From: Nemophila menziesii
Taxonomy: Eukaryota > Streptophyta > Magnoliopsida > Boraginales > Hydrophyllaceae
DNA length: 64,000 nt
Assembly (NCBI GenBank): GCA_029959085.1
Contig: JARWIR010000018.1
Coordinates: 1,860,001-1,924,000 of the forward strand
Direction: 5' to 3'
Positions 1 through 11,581 of this stretch are shown here, piece after piece; the stretch's first letter is position 1, and each line of letters opens with the position of its first letter. The position numbers and the translations under genes were made by a program. The notes beneath the pieces are model-generated. The model was not told where the DNA came from. It ran no database searches and was given only the letters and a program-made list of their open reading frames with translations.

Positions 1-1927
1 ATAAAATAATCTACACTAAATAAGAAAGGATAGGAAAACATATCTGGATCGGCACTAGGCCGATTACGTGTAGTCTCATGTTGAAGTTTTAAATACTTCT
101 TTATCAAGCTTAAAAGATCATGTATTTGTTGCGTTCATCTTGAATAAAGTGTTCTTCATTACCTCGAACTCTTTTGTCATATTTTCCAAGCCTTCATCTT
201 TTCCTAACCCTCTAAATCATCATCTCTTCTACAGAAATCTTTCCTCAACACCCAACTTTCTATCTTCATCATGTTCTTCGTACCTTTCCCAACCTTCATG
301 GTCATCTCTGATGACCCTAAACTCAAAGCTTCAAGAACTCTAAAAGTTTTGGATGAAATTGTGATTTTGGTGTTCTTGAAGGTGTACGGATATGAATTAT
401 GGTGTATTCTGAGCTGGGTCATAATTATTTCAAGGTTTGGGATAGGTTTAATGGATAAACTTTAAGTTTTGGTGATAGAAAGTTTTGGGTTAAAACTTGA
501 ATTTCTTGGTGTTTTTGGAATGATTTGTGATTGATTATGTGTTGGGATGATGTTTAGAGATAAGGCTTGGTGATATATTGGTGTTTTGATGGTGGAATTT
601 GAGTGTTTTTGGAGCCTTGGTTCGTTATCAATGGTGTTTCATGTGCTGGACGCAACCAACCTTGCGTCAAAGTTGACGCACTAATCCGAACTTTTTAGCT
701 GTTCATTCGAACTTTTTGACTTCACCATTGGATAGAGCTCGAAAAGTTATGCGGTTTAGGCTAAAGAAAAAGTTAATTCCGACTTCCAAGCATCAACTTA
801 TGATCATCCGAAGTTTTGATACCTGGGTACAGCTCCAAAAACGGGTCCCCGGTTTCTAAAAACCCCAAAATTTTCATTCTTTTTCGTTCTAACTTCCCCA
901 AACTCGTGACCTTCACTCCTGTAATCATCAAAAACACCAACCTTCCTCATTTCTTACAAATAAACACTAAATCAATAACCATTACTCTAATTTACACTAA
1001 GAATTTAAAGACATGAAAGCAATTTAAAACATGGGGTGTCTCCCAAGAGCACTTTTATTTAACGTCATTTAAAGTTTTATGGGTTACCTCCATTATCCTT
1101 TGAGTATGTAGCCTACCCAGCAGTGGGTGAGGTTATGTATGTCTACAATTCGCCGCCTTTGATCTCTCAAAGGTTGTATCTCTATTAATTTTGCTGTCAC
1201 CAATCGAGTAACAACAAATGGTCCCATCCACGCATTTTTGAAACCTAGTGGTCTATTCTCTTGTTTAGAAGCCTTCCAAGCATCCTTGGTTCCAACCCCA
1301 AACTCATCTTTAGCTCTCTTTTTCACGGGTTCTTGGTGGTGGTCCTTCTCTTTAACCTCTTTAGGTACTTCTAGAACAATGGGTAACTCAAGTTGCACCT
1401 CCTCTAGATTTTTGTCCAAAACAATGGATGTTTCAGAACTTTCTTTTGTTATGAGGGCCACGTCTTCAATCTCAATCTCTACACTCGCATTCTCATTTAA
1501 TTCTGAAATAGCTTCTGTGAATATTTGTTGCGGTGTGAGTTCTTTTGTATCACTTTCAAGCATTTGGGTGTTCGTTAAGTCTTCTTTTCACGCCTCTACA
1601 AATGCTTTATCTATGTCACCATTTGAATTATTTGTCTTTATTTGAATTGTTGGTGACATCAGTGGAGTACTAGGTGGCGAATTCATCCTAGTATCTTCTT
1701 TTTCTATCTCTTTTCTAACCAAGATCTCAATGTTTGATTCCTCTAAATGCGGCTTGGCTGGGTTTTCCAAGGATGTCATCTTCCTTTCACAAGATTTATT
1801 TTCAATTTCGACTCGATTCTTAATAATTGACTCATCTATGCTTAGCGTGGTTGATTCTTCTATTGTTGGAATCTCTAGTTCACTAGGTGTAACTTGGGAT
1901 GATTCCACTTCCTTCTCTTCTTGAAGG
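1..1927 (-). mobile_element. Family-T LTR retrotransposon, internal fragment
   Basis: This stretch aligns base for base, with scattered changes, to 9885-12432 inside the complete element further on. It is therefore part of the internal region of a second copy of that element, in minus orientation and cut by the window start. It holds the end of the main element frame (1093-1927) and the downstream spacer. Near 130-170 it also has a coiled-coil-like coding remnant, readable on the minus strand, that matches the C-terminal end of the frame at 32964. Similarity stops at about 1927, inside the frame, so the primer site and 5' LTR are missing. LINE sequence follows soon after. The truncation is seen directly; the order of events is inferred. 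Confidence 0.8.
1093..1927 (-). pseudogene. Family-T element protein, C-terminal two thirds (broken)
   Basis: Read on the minus strand, this is an acidic, Glu/Ser/Thr-rich linker followed by a basic end that runs through WMGPFVVTRLVTAKLIEIQ and finishes HNLTHCWVGYILKG. A tail with GPF, a hydrophobic strand and a final H-W-G resembles the C-terminal end of plant gypsy integrases. That likeness is inferred from the pattern, not from a search. One in-frame TGA (1588-1590) replaces the Cys codon found in the 11582-12779 copy; otherwise the frame is open. The N-terminal coiled-coil part is lost at the 1927 breakpoint. It has no reverse transcriptase, protease or RNase H. Confidence 0.65.
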
Positions 1928-2039
1928 CCTACAGAATCTGGGTGACAACAGCTTGGTGGAACCTGTGAGCTAGACAAGATGTCTGCTATAAAGACCCGGT
2001 TACAACAGCGGGATGGAGCCAGATAGCTAGAATAGGTAG

Positions 2040-2790
2040 ACCAGCTTGGAGCGAATTAGAATAGGTTGTAAACCTAATTTTGGAGGTGCTAAGAGCTTTC
2101 TAAATTTTGATGGAATACAACAACAACATCATCAGAGCACACCAGACGAGGTAATTAAATGGTGGAACCAATATATAATTGAAAATGGGCTTTTTATGGG
2201 TGTGAACTGGATTGTATTTTCTATGCCTTACTTGATGTGATTTAGTGTGCGAGGAATGATGCAATATTCAAAGATAGTGTTTTTCCAAGTAGCGAGGTTA
2301 TCATAAGGAAAACAACGTACTTCGCGACGAATTATTCTAACGCATGGCAGACACACATGGGTAAAGCAATGAGAAGGAAAGATTTAGCTGAGTGGGTTGG
2401 TTGGAGTAAACCTGAATGGGGTTATAGATTACATACCAATGGGAGGTTCAGCTTATCCCAGGGAAGGGGAGGAGTGGGTGGTATCTTGCGTGACAAGGAA
2501 GGAAATTGGGTGAGGGATTTCACGACTAATATTAATCGTGTATCACCTATAGTGGCGGAGTTAGCTGCGACCTATGAAGGTCTATGTATGGTGGTGGAAG
2601 TAGAAGTGAAGGAAGTCTGCATTGAGATAGATTCTCATGACGCATAGACGCGATTAAGAACGTTGAGACAGGGAGAGGGGTAGTGTCATTTTGGCTAGAT
2701 AGAATCTGGAGCGTCATGGCGAGGAATACATCTTTTATGATCAAGAGAATATATAAGGAAGTCAAAGGTTGAGGTTGTGATATTAATCAA
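2040..2790 (+). pseudogene. LINE ORF2 3' end with RNase H domain
   Basis: The plus-strand reading gives a linker (NDAIFKDSVFPSSEVIIRKT) and then WVGWSKPEWGYRLHTNGRF, GGVGGILRDKEGNWV and AELAATYEGLCM. It goes on to IEIDSHDA and, after a frame break near 2645, DAIKNVETGRGVVSFWLDRI. This is the order of an RNase H domain at the end of plant L1-type LINE ORF2 proteins: the D/N-G strand, the E of the AEL-AxYEGL helix, and the D of IDSHDA. The reverse transcriptase part is absent upstream, as in a 5'-truncated or rearranged copy. Frame breaks and the lack of an upstream region mark it as non-functional. Confidence 0.8.
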
Positions 2791-3100
2791 AGGCTATAAG
2801 ACCATCTTTTAACAGAATCAACATATCACTCAAAACTACAAAAATATTCAAAATCTGAAGTTTTGAGCAAATAGCATACTCCAACAGATTCGACAAATTG
2901 GGCTTTTTCAGATGCTATTTTCATGTTCACCACATAAAGATAAAATTATAACAACAAAAGAAATAGAAGAAAAGTAATATTTGTAGGAAAAATCTAAAAA
3001 AATAGGAAAGTGATAATAGTTTGAAGGTAAGAATCCAGTTAAAAAAAACAAAAGCAACCATGTGTTTAAGGTTTTAAATGAAAAAAATGATTATTTAACT
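2791..3100. other. No gene seen
   Basis: AT-rich sequence between a LINE 3' end and the tandem array. It may be the 5' untranslated part of the LINE that follows, but nothing in it proves this. Confidence 0.4.
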
Positions 3101-5713
3101 TAAAATTGTGTAACAGTATTGTTGGTGGTCGAGAATAACCTACGTGCGGCTATGGCGGTAATTATGGATGCGTGTTCTAGGACAGTGGCCGCGAGGTAGG
3201 TAGGTCGGTGGGTGTAAAATATGAAGGAATGAGTTGAGCTTTTATTTTTGACTAAATTAAAAAGAGTTGAGCAATTATAGACACTGCAGACATAGGAACA
3301 CTGTGATTTGGTATTTTGGGACACCGGCTTACCAGGCGAGGGATAACGGTGGCGGATTAGTCAGTGATTCATTTGGAGTAGGGACGCTTGTTGATCTGGG
3401 CGGCGGACAATTACATTTGGACCTACTAAAACTGAATAAGACCTAAACCTTAAGAATAGAGACTGTGATGGACAGGTTTAATGTGACGGTGGTCGTGGAG
3501 GAGCGAATGGTTATGGCGAGCGACAGTTGTCTACAATATAACGATGGAAACCGGAACAAGATAACAATGGGTTTGTGGACCTCTTTCGGTCCAGTTATGG
3601 TTATATGGAATAGTTTGTTTTTACCTTAAAATCGTGTAACAATATTGTTGGTGGTCGAGAATGATCTCCGTGCGGCGATGACGGTAACTATGGATGCGTG
3701 TTCTAGGACAGTGGCCGCGAGGTGGGTAGGTCGGTGGGTGTAAAATATGAAGGAATGAGCTGAGCTTTTATTTTTGACTAAATTAATAAAGTTGAGCAAT
3801 TATAGACACTGTAGACATAGGAACGCTGTGTTTTGGTATTTTGGGACACCGGCTTACCAGGCGAGGGATAACGGTGGCGGATTAGTCAGTGATTCATTTG
3901 GAGTAGGGACGCTTGTTGACCTGGAAGGCGGACAATTACATATGGGCCTACTAAAATATAATAAGATCTAAACCCCGAGAACAGAGACTATGATGGCAAG
4001 GTTTAATGTGACGGTGGTCGTGGAGGAGCGAATGGTTATGGCGAGCAACCGTTTTCTGCAATATAACGATAGAAACCGGAACAAGAAAACAATGGGTTTG
4101 TGAACCTCTTTGGGTCCAGTTATGTTATATGGAACAATTTGTTTTTACCTTAAAATCGTGTAACAATATTGTTGGTGGTCGAGAATGATCTCCGTGCGGC
4201 GATGGCGGTAATTTTGAATGCGTGTTCTAGGACAATGGCCGCGAGGTGTAGGTCCGTGGGTGTAATATATGAAGGAATGTGTTGAGCTTTTATTTTTGAC
4301 TAAATTAAAAAGAGTTGAGAAATTATAGACAATGCGGACATAGGAACGTTGTGATTTGGTATTTTGGGACACTGGCTTACCAGGCGAGGGGTAACGGTGG
4401 CGGATTAGTCAGTGATTCATTTGGAGTAGGGACGCTTGTTGACCTGGGAGGCGGACAATTACATATGGGACTACTAAAATTGAATAAGATATAAACCCCG
4501 AGAACAGAGAGTGTGATGGCCTAGTTTAATGTGACGGTGGTCGTGGAGGAGCGAATAGTTATGGCGAGCAACAATTTTCTGCAATATAACGATAGAAACC
4601 AGAACAAGAGAACAATGGGTTTGTGGAACTCTTTGGGTCCAGTTATGGTTATATGGAATAGTTTGTTTTTACCTTAAAATCATGTAACAGTATTGTTGGT
4701 GGTCGAGAATGATCTCCGTGCGGCGATGACGGTAACTATTGATGCGTGTTCTAGGACAGTGGCCGCGAGGTGGGTAGGTCGGTGGGTGTAAAATATGACG
4801 GAATGAGTTGAGCTTTGACTAAATTAAAAAGAGTTGAGCAATTATAGACACTGCAAACATAGGAATACTGTGATTTGGTATTTTGGGACACCGGCTTACC
4901 AGGCGAGGGATAACGGTGGCGGATTAGTCAGTAATTCATTTGGAGATAGGGACGCTTGTTGATCTGGGCGGCGGACAATTACATATGGGCCTACTAAAAT
5001 TGAATAAGATCTAAACCCCGAGAACAGAGACTGTGATGGACAGGTTTAATGTGACGGTGGTTGTGGAGGAGCGAATGGTTATGGCTAGCAATAGTTTTCT
5101 ACAATATAACGATAGAAACCAGAACAAGAGAACAATGGGTTTGTGGACCTCTTTGGGTCCAGTTATGGTTATATGGAATAGTTTGTTTTTACCTTAAAAT
5201 CGTGTAACAGTATTGTTGGTGGTCGAGAATGATCTCCGTGCGACGATGACGATAACTATGGATGCGTGTTCTAGGACAGTGGCCGCGAGGTGGGTAGGTC
5301 GGTGGGTGTAAAATATGAAGGAATGAGCTGAGCTTTTATTTTTGACTAAATTAATAAAGTTGAGCAATTATAGACACTGCAGACATAGGAACGCTGTGTT
5401 TTGGTATTTTAGGACACCGGCTTACCAGGCGAGGGATAACGGTGGCGGATTAGTCAGTGATTCATTTGGAGTAGGGACGCTTGTTGATCTGGGCGGCGGA
5501 CAATTACATATGGACCTACTAAAATTGAATAAGATCTAAACCTCAAGAACAGAGACTGTGATGGACAGGTCTAATGTGACGGTGGTCGTGGAGGAGCGAA
5601 TGGTTATGGCGAGCGACAGTTGTCTACAATATAACGATGGAAACCGGAACAAGAGAACAATGGGTTTGTGGACCTCTTTGGGTCCAGTTATGGTTATATG
5701 GAACAGTTTGTTT
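3101..5713. repeat. Five-copy tandem array, unit about 524 bp
   Basis: Five head-to-tail units begin at 3101, 3627, 4151, 4675 and 5195, giving periods of 526, 524, 524 and 520 bp. Each starts with the same TAAAATYGTGTAAC phrase and ends near the phrase GGTTATATGGA. Units differ by scattered substitutions and small indels; unit 4 lacks a run of about 10 bases near 4815. The array is richer in G and C than its surroundings. Each unit holds pieces of frame, such as one reading TPAYQARDNGGGLVSDSFG, but stops break every frame. The last unit runs straight into LINE ORF1-like coding sequence, so the array probably sits inside the 5' part of that LINE. Confidence 0.95.
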
Positions 5714-6600
5714 GTTGGGCTAAGAGGTGGGAGAGCAATGGGGTTGGACTTTATATTGGAATTTTTCCATATGTAATAAATGGGCTTAACAGAAAGGGTA
5801 GAATAGTGTCATTTATGGATAAGTGGGCTCTTGGAGATGAGGTGGTTTTAGTTAGGGATGATAATGGATGATAACCGAATCGAATGAAAACTGAATTATA
5901 TAACCGTGGCGAAAACCATTTGGTTATAGTTTGAAAAGTTTGACTAATAGTTAAAACCATTAAGTTGTGCTTTTAGATAAAAATTAAAACCAAATAACCG
6001 AAAACCGTTTATTATCACATATATTTTCATATTTTATAATAATCTAGGTTAAATTAGATATATTAGAATTCTAAAATCAAGATCCAAATACTAGGTTTAA
6101 CCAACTAAATAATAAATTATAAAATTTAATCAAAGACCACCCCAATAATATATATACCTTGAAATATTTTTATGTCTGTGGTTTTATTTTATGAAAATGA
6201 ATGTATTTATTAAATTATCATTTGGTTATGGTTAAAAACCGAAAAAATCATTAAAAAAACCAAAACTGAATAACGTGGTTATGGTTTTGAAACGTGTAGC
6301 CGATTGTTAAAACCGCTAGGATATGCTTTTTGACAAAATAAACGATTATGGTTATGGTTTTTGATATTTTTTGCAAAAAAAAAACGAACCATTGTCATTC
6401 CTACTTTTAGTGGAATTCCAGAAAATGGAGACATCGTGAGAGATAAAGAAAAGTAGTTGGCCCTCTCATTGGAGGTCATCTCTGAAACATGGGATTGGTT
6501 GAATTGGGCCAAATGATTAGAAGGGTAATGTACTTCATTCATTTTGGATCAATTTAAAAGAGATTGGGTTTATTCTTTTGTTTTTCAGGAGGAAGTATGA
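5668..6600 (+). pseudogene. LINE ORF1-like remnant
   Basis: From the last tandem unit a frame runs on through GRIVSFMDKWALGDEVVLV, is cut at 5852 by a transposon, and resumes at 6411. There it reads on through GIPENGDIVRDKEK, a stop, and LALSLEVISETWDWLNWAK. Removing the insertion and one copy of its target duplication restores one reading phase. The position just upstream of a LINE ORF2 start (6873) and the lack of enzyme motifs fit the nucleic-acid-binding ORF1 protein of an L1-type LINE. No zinc knuckle is visible in the surviving part. Several stops follow. Confidence 0.45.
5853..6403. mobile_element. Non-autonomous hAT-like element (551 bp)
   Basis: The ends are inverted: the left starts TAGGGATGATAATGG and the right ends CCATTGTCATTCCTA. 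They are flanked by GTTTTAGT (5845-5852) and CTTTTAGT (6404-6411), an 8-bp target duplication with one mismatch. An 8-bp duplication with TAGGGATG-type ends is typical of hAT elements. The interior is AT-rich, with many AACCGAA/GGTTATGGTT phrases, and has no transposase. It interrupts the LINE ORF1-like frame. Confidence 0.75.
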
Positions 6601-6872
6601 TGACTTTTAAGGTTCTTTTTGGGAGGGTGGCCAAGATTTGGTGATGATGACGAGTTGTATGATGAAAAGATATTTTCTCGTTTTACCCATTTCACTTTAC
6701 AATAATGGGGATACAGAGGTAATGTGGAAGACGGGTGTTCAATATACTTTTGGGTTCATATCTTTGATGGGTTTCAGCATTTTGTAATAAATTTAATGTT
6801 CTTTTTGGGAAACAATAATTCACTGACTGTTATCAAGACTAAACCCAAGACGTTCAAAAACTTTCGATAAGT

Positions 6873-6978
6873 ATGCTAGTATGGAACTGTCAAGGGTGCA
6901 TGCAGAACATGTATTTATGACGTTAACTAGTACCTACCGTCCATCTTTATATGCCTATTTGAGACTATGTTGACTACC
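6873..6978 (+). pseudogene. LINE ORF2 start (endonuclease N terminus)
   Basis: The start ATG at 6873 opens MLVWNCQGC, the usual first residues of plant LINE apurinic endonuclease domains; compare MSTLVWNCQG in the copy at 60209. After small frame shifts the reading gives PSL and CLFETMLT, the next conserved block (FETM). The sequence is cut at 6978 by the family-T element and resumes at 14499. These are the two halves of one LINE. Confidence 0.75.
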
Positions 6979-8509
6979 TGGTGGTCCTTTGTGTGTTCTA
7001 AAATAAATGCAATAAGGATAAGAGAACCACAACCGCAAGTGTCCGGTTGTCGCAAGTAATATAAGTGATAAAACAGATTCGTTCTCAGGGACGGATTGGT
7101 TAACTCTAATGCTTATCAGATAGTGATTAATTGCACGTAAAAGCAAGTAAATTGTTTTAAGAATGTTTGTTTGGTTTTTTAATGCTAAGACAATAGATAA
7201 AAATACTAAATGAATGCAAGAATTAAACTAGACGCAAGAAAATAAAGTGTTTACGCAAGATAAGAAAGGAAGTACTTGAGAGACGCAAGGGTTTCACCTA
7301 TTTATCATTCATTTCATGTCATGTTCAAGAGAGAAATTGGTAAACTTGTATTGGCCGGGACTCAGAATTCTCCTTACCCCTGTCAGGGTGGACTAAGGTG
7401 CTACTATCAAGTGCTACAAACCCCGTCAGGGTGATTATAGTCCACTCTCAAGTGATTAAGTCTACTTTACCCAATAGGCCATAGGTTTAATTAAGCTCGT
7501 CAGAGTCTCTAATTTCTAACCTACATTCATTAACTAGTTATGTACCCAGACCCCCCGTCAAGGTGATCCAATCACCACTAATTGGAATAGCCTAGATACT
7601 AAGTCCTAATATTGAGTCGCGAATTCAATAAAAGTAAATAAAAGAAAATAAAAGCAAATTAGAAAAAAAATACAATTTACCCAATTTGATTTCAATTATT
7701 AAAATCCCAAATCCAAACACATGAAATAAAATCAAATTGGGATTAACCCATTATGCGTTCTCAAGCACTTAATGAAATTAGCTCATACTAATGCGAAAAA
7801 CTAAATTAAAACAGAAAGAATTCATGTTCTTCAATTACAGAAATAAAAGACAGAACCTAATTAGGAATTGGGTTTGGCTGTGATTTGGAGAAGATGGCTT
7901 TCTCCAGCTCTAAGCTTTCTCCTTTTCCTTGCTTCTGACTTTCTCTCTAAACGCTCCTTCTAAGGATGATTTAATTTGAAGAATAAAATGAGAGGTGCTG
8001 AATAATGAGGTCTAAAGGCATATTTATAGTGCTAAATTTGGACTAGGGTTTTTACTTAGGTTTAAGTGAATATTAGAAAAACCCAAGTCCACTAATAATC
8101 CCAAATCCCATAACCGTTGCACCACCTCCACTAAAACAGCTCTAACCAACTCGTTTCAACTCGGATTGACCTCATTCTAACCGACTCGTTTCAACTCGGA
8201 TTGACCTCAAATCAACAATCTTTGACAACTTTCCAAATTTGCAGCTTAAAATAATCAATTGTTTCAAGATATTTCTTCTTGCTTTGACTTCATTACACGA
8301 TATTTGACTTTATTCTTGGCTTCCTCTCCTAGCTAGTATTCAAAACCTACATCTTTTCACTCAAAACAACCCATATTACGCGCAAAAGTTTAATAAATGA
8401 AAAATACTAGAATTAAAAGAGGAAAATCGATTTATTCGAATTATTGCATTTTAATACCAAAAATGATGTCTCCCAAGGGCATAAAATTAGAACATTTAGG
8501 AAGACATCA
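6979..8509 (-). repeat. 3' LTR of the family-T element
   Basis: In plus reading it starts TGGTGGTCCTTTGTG and ends AGACATCA; on the element's own strand it runs TGATGTC to ACCACCA. It is 1531 bp against 1591 for its partner. The length difference comes from a few local indels and from a duplicated phrase at about 8150-8210. A TATA-like box reads CACTATAAATATGCC on the minus strand near 8027. Four spaced CCCGTCAGGGTG-like motifs lie at about 7375, 7420, 7497 and 7552. The 5'-terminal 46 nt (8464-8509) form an inverted repeat, TGATGTCTCCC against GGAAGACATCA. Confidence 0.93.
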
Positions 8510-8524
8510 AGACCCCAACTCAAA
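8510..8524 (-). other. Polypurine tract
   Basis: On the minus strand the bases TTTGAGTTGGGGTCT end exactly at the LTR start. The same 15 bases precede the LTR at 38177 and, with one extra C on the plus strand, flank the LTR ending at 31583. The position and G run fit the plus-strand primer tract, although it is less pure than usual. Confidence 0.75.
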
Positions 8525-8525
8525 C

Positions 8526-8544
8526 CTTTGTCGTCCCGACAAAG
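8526..8544 (-). other. Hairpin abutting the polypurine tract
   Basis: CTTTGTCG, three bases, CGACAAAG: a perfect 8-bp stem next to the tract. It is the same at 31601-31619. At 38142-38160 a different sequence forms an equivalent stem. Confidence 0.75.
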
Positions 8545-9967
8545 CAAAACTAAAAACTAGGGGAATGAAGTAGATGGAAGAGAAAATAGAAGCTAGCAAA
8601 TATACTCTAAAGCAGTTCTTAAAATAAATCTCATATAGCAAACATTAAGATCTAACATACACTAATCATGCAACATCAAACACAAATAACTTCAATCATA
8701 AAATTAACTTTGCAATGCTAGAAGGTTACACTTGTACTTATCTCATTATGATGGCTATAGTTTGTTCCTTGACCCTTACTCGCTTTGAGCGCTCCACTTA
8801 GTATACAACTTATTAACTTACCATGCACCTAGGAATCACGATGACTTTACGGTTTTAGCGGTAGGCTTAGGGACGCTGTGGTATGTATATTTGGTAATTT
8901 TGAAGACCGCGAGCTTGAGTTTACACTCATATAATGTTCTCACTCAACCCATTTGACGCGCTAATGTTGCGTCCCCATGTCAACCCAATATAAACTAAGA
9001 TGACTTTTCAAAATATTCCACTTTGCCGGTTTATTTTATTTTTTCTTTCTTTTTATTTTCTTTTTCATTTCTTTTCTTCCTCTTTTTGTACAAGATACCC
9101 ATGACCATCCTTTTTATGTGAAAGGTCATGTCTCTTATAATTTTTTTCTTTTTCTCTTTTTCTTCTTTTTTCAAATCCCAGCAAAGGGTTACGGATAATA
9201 ATATCATCTTTTATTTTTGTGCCTCAATACAAACACCTATAATCCCTTCCCAATGTAATTTCCCAAATGTGGACCCTCCACCCTAAACTCAAGCTCAAGA
9301 CAGGTCTCAGGATCGCGATTCAAGTGCGGGTCATTTGGTCATGCCTAATAATCTAAAGGATAATGGGCTTATATCGTGGTTACAAAAGAAAAGGCTTAAG
9401 GCTCAGAATTGGGCTTAGACGGATAAATTCATATAAGGGATAGCAAGCTAAAAGGCTACATATGGCTAACAAAGAACTGCCCCTATCATTTTCCTAGTTA
9501 CATGGTTCGCCTTTATTTTATATCTAAGTGGGTTCTCTACTTATTTAGATCTCACGTTCTACAAACCAAACATTTTCCTTAAGTACAAGCTTACTTCTTT
9601 TGCATTGTTCATCAATTTTTCCTTTTCATTATCTATGTTTGCATGCAATTAAAGTGCGTTTTATGTTATTCCCTAAAGTCCACTATCTAATATCATATAT
9701 TCATCAAAAGTATGCTTAATAGGGACATTTAAAATCTTCTACAGTCAAACGCAACTCCTAATTGATTTATTGAAAGCAATTAAAAACAAATAAACACATA
9801 AAAACCGGGATGAGGCAACGAACACCACCCCAAACTCAAACATGAGTCGTGTCCCCACGACTCGAAAAGACTCAAAGCAAATAAACTAATCTACACTAAA
9901 TGAGAAGGGTTAGAAAACGTATCTGGATCGGTACTAGGCCAATTATGTGTAGTCTCATGTTGAAGTT
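8545..9967 (-). other. 3' untranslated region of the family-T element
   Basis: No frame of note. It holds a plus-strand pyrimidine-rich tract at about 9020-9170 (a purine tract on the element strand). At 9844-9863 lies the perfect hairpin GAGTCGTGTCCCCACGACTC, which is also at 32883-32902. The segment at 9280-9560 reappears at 30013-30240 and 32310-32600, so it is a conserved part of the family. On the plus strand it gives a short frame, intact only in the 32308 copy. Confidence 0.7.
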
Positions 9968-10200
9968 TTGAATACTTCTTTATCAAGCTTAAAAGATCAT
10001 GTATTTGTTGCGTTCATCTTGAATAAAGTGTTCTTCATTACCTCGAACTCTTTTGTCATATTTTCCAAGTCTTCATCTTTTCCTAACCCTCTAAATCATC
10101 ATCTCTTCTACGAAAATCTTTCCTCAACACCCAACTTTCTATCTTCATCATGCTCTTCGTACCTTTTCTAACCTTCATGGACATCTTTGATGACCACAAA
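9968..10200 (-). pseudogene. Coiled-coil remnant of a second element frame
   Basis: One minus-strand frame gives LENMTKEFEVMKNTLFKMNA and then stops. The pattern and place match the C-terminal coiled coil of the frame at 32964-34267, which has NVTKELDLIRNILLGVS. The rest of that protein is not found in this copy, where the upstream part is replaced by spacer. Only a weak call is possible. Confidence 0.35.
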
Positions 10201-10759
10201 CTAAATTTTTCACCTACTTAAAGATTACTTGCAAAATATATAATATTAATAGGCTCAAACAATTCACAATTCCTCCGCTAAATAACTAAAATAAATCTTA
10301 ATTCCCAACTGGTAATAGAAAGAAAAGAAGAGTTCTAGCTATTTTACCGGATTGGCCATGGAATTTATGATGATTTGATACCTTGCACTTGCAATGTCCA
10401 ACCTTCAAAGTACAAAAGCTATTGATGAAATTTGTGTCTCTTAATATTGTTGAAAGTGGCACAGTAGTGGGATTGGTAATTTATGTGAGATGGGTATTTA
10501 ATATCTATGGTGTTGGAGAGGTTTAAAGGATATAATTTAAGCTTTGGTGAAGAAATTTTTGGATTAAAACTTGAATTTCTTGGTGTTTTTGGAAAGATTT
10601 GTGATTGATTATGTGTTGGGATGACGTTTAGGTATAAGGATTGGTGATATATTGGTGTTTTGATGATGGAATTTGAGTGTTTTTGGAGTTTTGGTTCGTC
10701 ATCAATGGTGTTTCATGTGTTGGAGGCCAAAGGAGAGGGAAAAATAGGGGTTTCTTAAG

Positions 10760-11350
10760 CTTTAGGTAAATTTTTGTCGACGGAAACCGGGTTCCCGCAT
10801 TTTCAAAACCGGGTACCCAGTTTTTTTTTCAGACGCAATGACCTTGCGTCTATGGCTACGCAATGGTCAGAGAGTTGGCTTTTAAAACCGGGTTCCCGGC
10901 TTGTTGAAAACGGGTTGGCTATTCTAGCAAGGATTTGCCAACTCGGTGGACGCAAAGGGTTGCGTATTCGCGCAGGAAATTTCCATCTTATTTTTTCGAT
11001 TTCTCCTTGCCTACACCTCGAAATTTTGCAAACCTTGTACTCATTTTTAGTGGAACTTGCGCTCCCGATCCATTGGACTACTCAGATTTTCCATTGGAGG
11101 TACCAATTTTCTAAAAATTCTGTTTTCTTCACTTCGCACCATGAATTGCGTCTCTTTACGCACAGGTCAGAAAGTTTGGCCTGGTTATCAGAACATTTGG
11201 ACTTCGCCATTGGATAGATCTCAAAAAAATAAGTGGTTTAGGCTGAAGAAAAAGTTAATTCCGACCTCCGAGCGTCAAGTTATGATCTTCCGAAGTTTTA
11301 ATACACGGGTACAGCTTCAAAAACGGGTTCCCGGTTTCTACTGTATTGGA
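10760..11350 (-). other. GC-rich palindromic spacer of the family-T element
   Basis: Several copies of ACCGGGTTCCCG or CCGGGTACCC-like palindromes (near 10786, 10807, 10890 and 11318) are mixed with phrases built on GACGCAA/TTGCGTC (near 10834, 10845 and 10949). The same place relative to the frame and 3' end has differently spelled palindromes in the elements at 34640-34870 and 35900-36290. No frame is conserved here. Confidence 0.6.
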
Positions 11351-11581
11351 ACCCAAAATTTTCATTCTTTTTCGTTCTAACTACCCCAAACTCGTGACCT
11401 TTACTCCTGTAATCATAAAAAACACCAACCTTTCTCATTTCTTAAAAATAAACACTAAATAGATAACCATTACTCTAATTTACACTAAGAATTTAAAAGA
11501 CATGAAAGCAATTTAAAACATGGGTTGTCTTCCAAGAGCACTTTTATTTAACGTCATTTAATGTTTGACGGGTTACCTCTA

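Noticed and set aside
3101..5713. Tandem array as a CRISPR array or rDNA spacer
   Set aside because: Units are 524 bp without spacers, in a plant nuclear context, and lead into LINE sequence.
6955..7146. Minus-strand open stretch also seen at 12878-13075
   Set aside because: It is the downstream LTR end including the LTR border; both copies are LTR sequence and the frame crosses the element junction.
6979..8509. Solo LTR
   Set aside because: A polypurine tract follows and a partner LTR with primer site lies at 12908, so it is the 3' LTR of a complete element.
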